Origin: Pseudomonas arsenicoxydans
GTDB lineage: Bacteria; Pseudomonadota; Gammaproteobacteria; Pseudomonadales; Pseudomonadaceae
Assembly: GCF_900103875.1 (NCBI RefSeq)
Contig: NZ_LT629705.1
Coordinates: 324,501-388,500, forward strand
Direction of reading: 5' to 3'
DNA: 64,000 nt
In this document: piece by piece, positions 58,072 through 64,000 of the stretch
Position numbering within the stretch: position 1 is the stretch's first letter
Layout of the letters: each line of letters opens with the position of its first letter
Notes under the pieces: model-generated
Told to the model about the DNA's origin: nothing
What the model saw: the letters and a program-made list of their open reading frames with translations, nothing else
Databases searched by the model: none
Translations under genes and position numbers: made by a program

Positions 58072-58215
58072 CGGACGTTCGTTCAAGGGCGCGACCGGCT
58101 GTGTGGGAAAGGCGCTTCGCGGACGAAGGCGCGGTATTATGCCTGCTTTGTTCGACGGCATGAAAAGCCTGCCCGTCGGAACAGTCCGTTTGAGGACTTT
58201 TTTTGAGGACGGCAG

Positions 58216-59427
58216 ATGTCACCGTGGCTGACAGTAGTGGGAATCGGTGAAGACGGCTTCAAGGGCCTGGGCAGAAACGCCCGGCATGCCCTGCTGCGCG
58301 CTTCGCGAATCATTGGCGGGCAGCGGCAGCTGGATTTGCTGCCGGTGTGCATTCGCGGTGCGCGGCAGCTGTGGCCCAGCCCATTCTCCCTTGACCCTGT
58401 CCTGACGCAGCGCGGGGAACCGGTCTGTGTCTTGGCCAGCGGCGATCCGATGTTCTTCGGTGTCGGCGCCAGCCTCGCCCGGCAACTGCCCAGCGACGAA
58501 ATGCAGGTCCTTCCCGCACCGTCCTCCTGCTCGCTGGCGGCGGCGCGAATGGGCTGGCCGTTGCAGGACGTCGTGACGCTTTCGGTGGTGGCGCGCCCGG
58601 TCGCCGCGCTCAACGCACAGTTGTTCAGCGGTGTACGTTTGCTGGTGCTGAGCAATGACGCGCAGAGTCCGGCCACTGTCGCGGCACTGCTGCGGGAGCG
58701 CGGTTTCGGCCCGAGCCGTCTCAGCGTGCTGGAACATCTGGGCGGCGCTGACGAACGCCGTATCGATGGCGTCGCCAATGACTGGAACGATCCATCGGTC
58801 GCCGATCTGAACCTGATCGCCATCGAGTGCATCGCCGATCCAGAGACGCCGCGCCTGTCCCGACTGGCCGGCCTGCCCGACTCGGCTTTCCGGCACGACG
58901 GTCAATTGACCAAGCGCGACGTGCGCGCCATCACCCTGGCACGCCTCGCACCGGTGCCCGGCGAACTGCTATGGGATGTCGGCGCCGGCAGCGGCTCGAT
59001 CGGCATCGAATGGATGCGCGCACACCCGACCTGCCGGGCACTGGCCATCGAAGCCGATGAAGGTCGGCAATTATTGATCGAGCACAACCGCGACGCCCTT
59101 GGCGTCCCCGGTCTGCAACTGATTCGCGGCAGTGCGCCGCAGGCGTTGGCCGGGCTCGAACGTCCGGATGCGATCTTCATCGGCGGCGGCGTCACCCGCG
59201 AGGGCGTGCTCGACACCTGCTGGGCGCAACTCAAACCCGGCGGCCGGCTGATCGCCAACGCGGTCACGCTGCAAAGCGAAGTGACCCTGATGGCCTGGCG
59301 TGAACGCCATGGCGGCGAACTGACCCGCATCCACGTCGCCCAGGCCCAGCCGCTGGGGGACTTCGACACGTGGCGTCAGGCGCTGCCGATTACCCTGCTG
59401 GATGTGACGAAGCCTTTCGATGCGTGA
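58216..59427 (+). CDS. cobL: Precorrin-6B C5,15-methyltransferase (decarboxylating) CobL
   Basis: A 403-residue fusion of CbiE-like (N-terminal; [31 protein letters not shown]) and CbiT-like (C-terminal; [32 protein letters not shown]) methyltransferases. It methylates C5 and C15 and decarboxylates the C12 acetate. GAGGAC precedes the ATG. It diverges from cobG over about 144 bases, in which no cobalamin riboswitch box was found, and overlaps cbiD by 8 bases. Confidence 0.95.
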   Translation: MSPWLTVVGIGEDGFKGLGRNARHALLRASRIIGGQRQLDLLPVCIRGARQLWPSPFSLDPVLTQRGEPVCVLASGDPMFFGVGASLARQLPSDEMQVLPAPSSCSLAAARMGWPLQDVVTLSVVARPVAALNAQLFSGVRLLVLSNDAQSPATVAALLRERGFGPSRLSVLEHLGGADERRIDGVANDWNDPSVADLNLIAIECIADPETPRLSRLAGLPDSAFRHDGQLTKRDVRAITLARLAPVPGELLWDVGAGSGSIGIEWMRAHPTCRALAIEADEGRQLLIEHNRDALGVPGLQLIRGSAPQALAGLERPDAIFIGGGVTREGVLDTCWAQLKPGGRLIANAVTLQSEVTLMAWRERHGGELTRIHVAQAQPLGDFDTWRQALPITLLDVTKPFDA

Positions 59428-60517
59428 CGAAACCGCCGAGCAACCTGCCCCTCTGCGCAGCGGCCTGACCACCGGCAGCTGCGCCACGGCCACCAGCCTG
59501 GCGGCGGCTCGCCTGTTACTGGCCGGGGTGAGCGCTGACGCCGTAGAGATCATTTTGCCCAAGGGCAAGCAGGTGCAGATGCGCCTGGAGTTCTGTCGCC
59601 TGATCGATAACGGCGCCGAAGCCGGGACGATCAAGGATGCGGGCGATGACCCCGACGTGACCCACGGCGCGCTGTTGTATTCCCAGGTGCGACTGAGCCC
59701 TGAGCCCGGCATTCGATTCAAAGCCGGGCGTGGCGTCGGCACCGTCACCCGACCGGGTCTGGTGCTGGGCGTCGGCGAGCCGGCGATCAACCCGGTGCCG
59801 CGCAAGATGATGACCGATCACCTGACGTTGCTGGCTGCAGAACTTGGCTACACCGGCGGTTTCGAGGTCACCGTCAACGTCGAGGACGGCGAAGCGCTTG
59901 CGCTGAAGACCATGAACCCGCGGCTGGGGATTCTCGGCGGGCTGTCGATCCTCGGCACCAGCGGCATCGTCCGGCCATTTTCCTGCGCGGCCTACATTGC
60001 CTCGATCCATCAAGGCATCGACGTCGCCAAGACCAATGGCTACCTGCACATAGCCGCGTGCACCGGCAACGCCAGCGAAGACACCATGCGCCGGGTCTAC
60101 GACTTGCCGGAAATCGCCCTGATCGAAATGGGCGACTTTGTCGGCGCCGTCCTCAAGCACCTGCGCAAAGTCCCGGTGGATAAGCTCAGCCTGTGTGGCG
60201 GCTTCGGCAAGATCAGCAAATTCGCGGCCGGGCATATGGATTTGCACAGCCGGCATTCGAGCATCGACCTGCCGCAACTGGCCGAATGGGCAGCGCAGAT
60301 TGGCGCCGACGAGTCCTTGCAGCAAGGAATTCGCGAGGCCAACACCAGCCAGCAAGCCTTGGCGATGGCCAGCGCGGCGGGCATCGCCCTCGGTGATGCG
60401 GTGTGCCAACACGCGCTGGAATTTGCCCGCAGCGTGGTGCCGGCGCAGGTCCAGGTTGAAGTCTTTGCCATCGATCGCCAGGGCGGGATTGTCGGCCATG
60501 CGGGAGCTTTTCAATGA
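59420..60517 (+). CDS. cbiD: Cobalt-precorrin-5B C1-methyltransferase CbiD
   Basis: A 365-residue CbiD protein: [54 protein letters not shown], and later [10 protein letters not shown]. In classical aerobic operons this C1 methylation is done by CobF; pseudomonads use CbiD instead, next to the oxygen-dependent CobG. It overlaps cobL and cobK by a few bases each, so the three are coupled. Confidence 0.95.
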   Translation: MRDETAEQPAPLRSGLTTGSCATATSLAAARLLLAGVSADAVEIILPKGKQVQMRLEFCRLIDNGAEAGTIKDAGDDPDVTHGALLYSQVRLSPEPGIRFKAGRGVGTVTRPGLVLGVGEPAINPVPRKMMTDHLTLLAAELGYTGGFEVTVNVEDGEALALKTMNPRLGILGGLSILGTSGIVRPFSCAAYIASIHQGIDVAKTNGYLHIAACTGNASEDTMRRVYDLPEIALIEMGDFVGAVLKHLRKVPVDKLSLCGGFGKISKFAAGHMDLHSRHSSIDLPQLAEWAAQIGADESLQQGIREANTSQQALAMASAAGIALGDAVCQHALEFARSVVPAQVQVEVFAIDRQGGIVGHAGAFQ

Positions 60518-61239
60518 AGCGCATTTTGTTGCTCGGCGGCGTCACCGAAGCCTTGGCCATCGCCCGCACCCTGGGGCCGCAGCACATCTACAGCCTGGCC
60601 GGCGTCGGACGGGTGCCAACGGACTTGACCTGCCAGGTACGCGTCGGCGGTTATGGCGGCGCCGAAGGCCTGGCGCAATTCATTCGCGAGGAAGGGATCG
60701 ATCTGCTGCTGGACGCGACCCATCCCTACGCCGCACAAATCAGCCAGAACGCCGCGACCGCTGCACAGCTGTCGGGCATTCCTTGCTGGGCATTACGACG
60801 TCCCGCCTGGCAGCCACAGGTCGGCGATGACTGGCGAGACGTCCGCGATTGGCCCGAGCTGATTGAAGCCTTGAAACCCTTCCATCGACCGCTGTTCACC
60901 CTCGGCCGCGAACCGTTGCAGCACCTGCACGAAATCCCCCCGGAGCAATTCTGGACCTTGCGCGCCCTGGACGTTTACCCCGCCAACGAACGCTGCGAAG
61001 TCATCGGCGCACGCGGACCGTTTCTGATCGATGACGAACGCGAGCTGTTTGAACGCCGGCAGATTGATGTGCTGATCAGCAAGAACAGCGGCAGCACCGC
61101 GACCGAGCCAAAACTGGAAGTGGCGCGGGAACGCGGGGTGCCGGTGATTGTGTTGCAGCGGCCGGTGTTGCCGGGGGTGGATCGGGAGCTTCTGACGCTT
61201 GAAGAAACACTTGTTGAATTGGCGACCTTGGATCAGTAA
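60514..61239 (+). CDS. cobK: Precorrin-6A reductase CobK
   Basis: A 241-residue NADPH-dependent reductase: [16 protein letters not shown] at the start, [27 protein letters not shown] and the [18 protein letters not shown] segment typical of CobK/CbiJ. It reduces precorrin-6A to 6B. ATGA overlap with cbiD; last gene of the rightward cob operon. Confidence 0.95.
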   Translation: MKRILLLGGVTEALAIARTLGPQHIYSLAGVGRVPTDLTCQVRVGGYGGAEGLAQFIREEGIDLLLDATHPYAAQISQNAATAAQLSGIPCWALRRPAWQPQVGDDWRDVRDWPELIEALKPFHRPLFTLGREPLQHLHEIPPEQFWTLRALDVYPANERCEVIGARGPFLIDDERELFERRQIDVLISKNSGSTATEPKLEVARERGVPVIVLQRPVLPGVDRELLTLEETLVELATLDQ

Positions 61240-61295
61240 GGCAGGATCATCGGCTTGCATGAACAGTAACCTATTTGTTACCTTCAGGGCCGCCT

Positions 61296-61631
61296 GTGAT
61301 CACACTCGAAGAATACTTGCAGGAAAACGAAACAAGCCCTTTTGGACGCTGGTTTTCCACCTTAAATGTGCAAGCAGCATTTAAGGTGTCTACTGCGCTA
61401 GTCCGTCTGGAGCGGGGCAATACGTCCAACATTAAATGGTTTGAAGGTCTCGGTGAATACCGAATAAATTGGGGCCCAGGCTACAGAATCTATCTCGTTC
61501 AAGAGGGCAGACGCCTGATAATCCTTTTTGGGGGAGGCGATAAGTCCACCCAAAAGGCCGACATCAAACACTCAAAAACACTGATAGCTGAATATCGAGC
61601 CCGTAAAAAAGCTGAACGAACCCGGAGATAA
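61296..61631 (+). CDS. RelE/HigB-like toxin of a type II toxin-antitoxin pair
   Basis: A 111-residue basic protein of the phage Gp49/HigB-like killer family: FGRWFSTLNVQAAFKVSTALVRLERGN, WFEGLGEYRINWGPGYRIYL, and ILFGGGDKSTQKADIKHSKTL with a Lys/Arg-rich tail. Such proteins cleave mRNA on the ribosome. GTG at 61296 is preferred because CAGGG lies 6 bases before it. A GTAAC/GTTAC small inverted repeat at 61266-61281 may be the autoregulatory site. The antitoxin starts 4 bases after its stop. Confidence 0.85.
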   Translation: MITLEEYLQENETSPFGRWFSTLNVQAAFKVSTALVRLERGNTSNIKWFEGLGEYRINWGPGYRIYLVQEGRRLIILFGGGDKSTQKADIKHSKTLIAEYRARKKAERTRR

Positions 61632-61635
61632 AGTC

Positions 61636-61959
61636 ATGGCGCTCACCCGAAGCTACAAACACACCATCGCCGAGCGTGCCCAGCGTGACCCCGAGTTCGC
61701 TCAGGCATTGTTGGATGAGGCTGCTACTCTGTTTCTTAATGGTGAACCTGAAATGGCCAGGATCATTTTGCGCGACTTGGTCAACGCCACCGTAGGTTTC
61801 GAAGAACTGGCGAAAGAAACAGCAAAACCTAGCAAAAGTCTCCATCGAATGCTGTCCGCCAAAGGCAACCCAAGCATGGATAACCTGGCTGCGATATTCG
61901 CAGTAATTCGCGCTACGCTTGGAGTAGATATGGAAGTACATGCTGTACGTGCGCACTGA
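61636..61959 (+). CDS. HigA-like antitoxin with helix-turn-helix
   Basis: A 107-residue protein of the addiction-module antidote type. The C-terminal half holds a Cro/XRE-like helix-turn-helix (VGFEELAKETAKPSKSLHR then MLSAKGNPSMDNLAAIFAVI). It should bind and neutralise the upstream toxin and repress the pair's promoter. Toxin-before-antitoxin order is normal for this family. Confidence 0.87.
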   Translation: MALTRSYKHTIAERAQRDPEFAQALLDEAATLFLNGEPEMARIILRDLVNATVGFEELAKETAKPSKSLHRMLSAKGNPSMDNLAAIFAVIRATLGVDMEVHAVRAH

Positions 61960-62074
61960 TGGCTTAGAAACAGCGGTTTCACTGCGACACCACACCGCAC
62001 GCCGCTTTTTTACTTATCGGCCCTGATCAGGCTAAATAGCCGCGCCTGATCTCCCACCCAACGGATTGTCTTCC

Positions 62075-62473
62075 ATGTCCCGACAACGGCTTGCAATTGC
62101 CTGGATCGCCTGCTTCGCAGTGCTGTTCAACATGCTCGCCATGCCGATGACAGGAGCCATGGCGCAGTCGGCGAAATCACCCGCCGAGCAATTGTTGTGG
62201 GGCAGTTTCTGTACGTCCAGCGGCACCAAGATGGTGGCGATTTCCCTTGGCGACATCGAACAGAAAGCGCCGCAAAACGACGATCATTCCAACATGCAGC
62301 ATTGCTGGTGTTGTTCAGGTTCTGCGCCGTTAGTGGCGTTGCCGGGGCACGTGCCACAGCTGTATTACACGCGTTTCGAGGCCAATCGAAGCCTGCCCGC
62401 CGCCTCGCTCGACACACCGACCCCGCGCCAGCAATGGCCGAGCCTCAACCCCCGCGCTTCCCCTCTAGGGTGA
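62075..62473 (+). CDS. DUF2946 protein (first copy)
   Basis: A 132-residue protein with an N-terminal membrane/signal helix (LAIAWIACFAVLFNMLAMPM), a short exported part with an HCWCC cluster preceded by a His/Asp-rich DDHSNMQ stretch, and a Pro-rich tail. This fits DUF2946, small proteins typically found next to copper genes. The Cys/His/Met residues suggest metal binding. ATG at 62075 chosen over TTG at 62066. It starts a rightward copper-related cluster. Confidence 0.8.
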   Translation: MSRQRLAIAWIACFAVLFNMLAMPMTGAMAQSAKSPAEQLLWGSFCTSSGTKMVAISLGDIEQKAPQNDDHSNMQHCWCCSGSAPLVALPGHVPQLYYTRFEANRSLPAASLDTPTPRQQWPSLNPRASPLG

Positions 62474-62521
62474 TTTCGTCTCGCAATTGACCTGCGTTTT
62501 GAATCGTTCTGGAGAACTGCC

Positions 62522-63001
62522 ATGTTGAACAAACTCATCGTTCTGACCGCGTTGCTGCTGCCTGCCTGCTTTGCCAATGCCCATGAATACACAGCGGGGG
62601 AATTGCAGATCGCGCACCCGTGGTCGCAAGAATTGCCACCCAATGCCCCGACCGTAGCGGCGTACTTCGTGATCGACAACAAAGGCAAAACGGCTGACCG
62701 CCTGCTGAGCGTCGATTCGCCGATTGCAGGCGAAGCCCAGCTGCATGAGCACGTCATGCAAAACGACCTGATGAAAATGCAGCAGGTGCCAAGCGTCGAC
62801 ATTCCTGCCGGTGGCACCGTCATGTTTGCGCCGATGGCCTATCACGTGATGCTGGTGAACCTCAAAGATCGCAGCCTGCTGAGCGATGGCAAGCGGTTCC
62901 CGCTGACGATGCATTTCGAAAAAGCCGGGGACGTGACGGTCGACGTCGCGGTGCAGAAAAAGCCGCCAGAAGAGATGCAGATGCACGCTCACGCCCAGTA
63001 A
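62522..63001 (+). CDS. Periplasmic copper chaperone PCuAC
   Basis: A 159-residue protein with signal peptide (cleavage near FANA-HEY) and a cupredoxin-like PCuAC fold. The Cu(I) motif H-X10-M-X21-H-X-M is exact: His75, Met86, His108, Met110. The C-terminal QMHAHAQ tail adds further ligands. PCuAC proteins hand copper to the CuA site of cytochrome oxidase, together with Sco proteins. It is flanked by two DUF2946 genes. Confidence 0.93.
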   Translation: MLNKLIVLTALLLPACFANAHEYTAGELQIAHPWSQELPPNAPTVAAYFVIDNKGKTADRLLSVDSPIAGEAQLHEHVMQNDLMKMQQVPSVDIPAGGTVMFAPMAYHVMLVNLKDRSLLSDGKRFPLTMHFEKAGDVTVDVAVQKKPPEEMQMHAHAQ

Positions 63002-63021
63002 TCGACTGAGCAGAAAACGCC

Positions 63022-63477
63022 ATGCGCCCGTCTAGCGCCAGGCGATCCACACACCGTCGTCAGTCTCCGGGATTGACGCGCGGCAGCTGGATCAGCCTGT
63101 TCGCCATGTTGATGATCTTTATCGGCCCGCTGATTTCCCAGTCGATGCCGATGGATCAACGCGCGTCCTCGATGACCATGAGCATGTCGATGGACATGAG
63201 CATGAGCATGGACATGTCGGCGATGGAACACGCCGACCATGGCGCGCAACCCGCCGCCGAGCACTGCCCTCCCACCGCCACGCATCACGCGCTCTGGGAA
63301 AAATGTGGCTATTGCAGCCTGCTGTTCAATTGCCCGGCGCTGACCGGTGGCCAGTCCTTCGTTGCATTCGATACGCCATCAGCCTCCACCTTCACCACAC
63401 CTTCCCCTCGCCTGGGCCACGCCCGGCAAACCTTCTTCCCCGGCGCTCGCACCCGCGCCCCGCCGATCGTCGCGTAA
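63022..63477 (+). CDS. DUF2946 protein (second copy), Met/His-rich
   Basis: A 151-residue DUF2946 protein: one hydrophobic helix (WISLFAMLMIFIGPLIS), then a Met-Ser/Asp repeat (MTMSMSMDMSMSMDMS), a His-rich part (MEHADHGA, TATHHALWEKCG) and a YCSLLFNCPAL segment. The many thioether and imidazole ligands suggest Cu(I)/Cu(II) binding in the periplasm. It lies 20 bases after the PCuAC gene and just ahead of the TonB receptor. Confidence 0.85.
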   Translation: MRPSSARRSTHRRQSPGLTRGSWISLFAMLMIFIGPLISQSMPMDQRASSMTMSMSMDMSMSMDMSAMEHADHGAQPAAEHCPPTATHHALWEKCGYCSLLFNCPALTGGQSFVAFDTPSASTFTTPSPRLGHARQTFFPGARTRAPPIVA

Positions 63478-63561
63478 ACACCCACCACTGATTGCACACG
63501 GTTTCGAAGACAGCTTCAGGCTGCCGGCCGTGTCGTTTACGACTGTTCGATGGAAATTGTC

Positions 63562-64000
63562 ATGTCCAGGTTTTCTGCTGACACACGCTTGAGCCCTGCC
63601 CAAGCTTCTTTTGCCCCGAACGAATCGAGTATTCGTTTCAGGCACGCCACCGCCTTCCTTTGCGGTGCCCTGCTGACGCCGATGGTGCAGGCCGATGAAC
63701 ACGCGAGCCACAGTGAAGAACTGAGCCCGACGGTGATCACCGCCATTGCGCCGAGTTCGCCACTGACCATCGTCACCAACCCCAAGGACCCGCGCCAACC
63801 GGTGCCGGCCAGCGACGGTGGCGACTACCTGAAAACCATCCCCGGCTTTGCCCTGGTGCGCAACGGCGGCACCAACGGCGATCCGGTGCTGCGCGGCATG
63901 TTCGGCTCACGACTGAACATCCTCACCAATGGCGGCCAGTTGCTCGGGGCCTGCCCTGGCCGGATGGACGCGCCGACCTCCTACATCTCCCCGGAAACCT
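63562..64000 (+). CDS. oprC: TonB-dependent copper receptor, OprC-like (3' truncated by window)
   Basis: The first 146 residues of an outer-membrane TonB-dependent receptor. A long N-terminal signal (ending LLTPMVQADEH) is followed by a TonB box-like stretch (PTVITAIAPSSPL) and the plug domain: GGDYLKTIPGFALVRNGG, GDPVLRGMFGSRLNIL and the MDAPTSYISPE motif. These resemble OprC/NosA copper receptors. The start may be ATG 63562 or the in-frame ATG 63550. The barrel lies beyond the window. Confidence 0.88.
   Translation, partial: MSRFSADTRLSPAQASFAPNESSIRFRHATAFLCGALLTPMVQADEHASHSEELSPTVITAIAPSSPLTIVTNPKDPRQPVPASDGGDYLKTIPGFALVRNGGTNGDPVLRGMFGSRLNILTNGGQLLGACPGRMDAPTSYISPET

Noticed and set aside
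61266..61281. Strong operator claim for the toxin-antitoxin pair
   Set aside because: The GTAAC/GTTAC arms are only 5 bases long, so it is mentioned only as a possible site in the gene entry.
63172..63225. ATG-AGC/GAC short tandem repeat as a microsatellite or CRISPR-like element
   Set aside because: It lies inside a coding frame as a Met-Ser/Met-Asp repeat with a sensible metal-binding role; no CRISPR spacing.
1..64000. tRNA, rRNA, CRISPR arrays, integrases or insertion sequences
   Set aside because: No cloverleaf-like or rRNA-like segments, no regularly spaced direct repeats and no transposase or integrase motifs were found by reading; a tRNA/covariance search would settle the RNA genes.

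Overview
The window is a chromosomal segment of a fluorescent-group Pseudomonas. It is GC-rich, has dense polycistronic operons, and carries Pseudomonas-typical intergenic repeats. Its gene order (speA - SUI1 - Nudix - DUF2333 - gcbA - ctpL - dsbD - aroQ - accBC - prmA - DUF3426 - dusB - fis - purHD - retS) matches, from memory, the PA4839-PA4856 block of P. aeruginosa. The protein content (DUF6124, DUF3613, PprA/PprB, RetS, GcbA) is also Pseudomonas-like.

Layout: (1) 1-14075 is a Tad/Flp type IVb pilus locus. It has the secretin C-terminus, tadZABCD and a DUF3613 protein, then, after a 1.3 kb repeat-rich non-coding block holding a frameshifted DUF6124 gene, the regulator pprB, prepilin peptidase fppA, a TadE/F-like pseudopilin, the sensor kinase pprA and a convergent tadG. 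(2) 14309-18556 holds two DUF4136 lipoproteins, cmoM with a MazG-like gene, a small membrane protein and a MATE exporter. (3) 18596-20709 is an orphan type VI secretion pair, a short vgrG and a DUF4123 adaptor, with no visible effector. (4) 20942-44205 is the conserved core block: polyamine synthesis, c-di-GMP signalling (GcbA), phosphate chemotaxis (CtpL), disulfide reduction (DsbD), dehydroquinase, acetyl-CoA carboxylase, ribosomal methylation, tRNA dihydrouridine, Fis, purine synthesis, the RetS hybrid kinase and a MarC protein. (5) 44272-53710 is an accessory toxin island: two divergent paralogous proteins of unknown function and a 2358-residue toxin related to large clostridial toxins. 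(6) 53711-61239 is an aerobic cobalamin (corrin ring) cluster, cobG-cobH-cobI-cobJ on the minus strand diverging from cobL-cbiD-cobK. (7) 61296-61959 is a RelE/HigB-HigA-type toxin-antitoxin pair. (8) 62075-64000 is a copper-handling module: DUF2946, a PCuAC copper chaperone, a second DUF2946, and the start of an OprC-like TonB receptor cut by the window end.

The most interesting element is the giant toxin. Its N-terminus has the TcdA/TcdB glucosyltransferase landmarks (HFVWLGG and a DVD metal site) and its middle resembles the TcdB translocation region. The position where clostridial toxins carry their inositol-phosphate-activated C80 protease is instead occupied by a YopT/lymphostatin-like C58 cysteine protease signature (C846, H933, D952). 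The C-terminus has no CROP repeats. The neighbouring divergent pair share a common domain and may be accessory, immunity or co-toxin proteins.

Three other themes recur. Surface-lifestyle control is concentrated here: PprAB for Tad pili, GcbA for c-di-GMP, RetS for the Gac/Rsm switch, which controls type VI secretion in P. aeruginosa. At least three families of palindromic intergenic repeats sit between operons. Translational coupling by ATGA or TGATG overlaps is widespread in the tad, cmoM, vgrG and cob operons.
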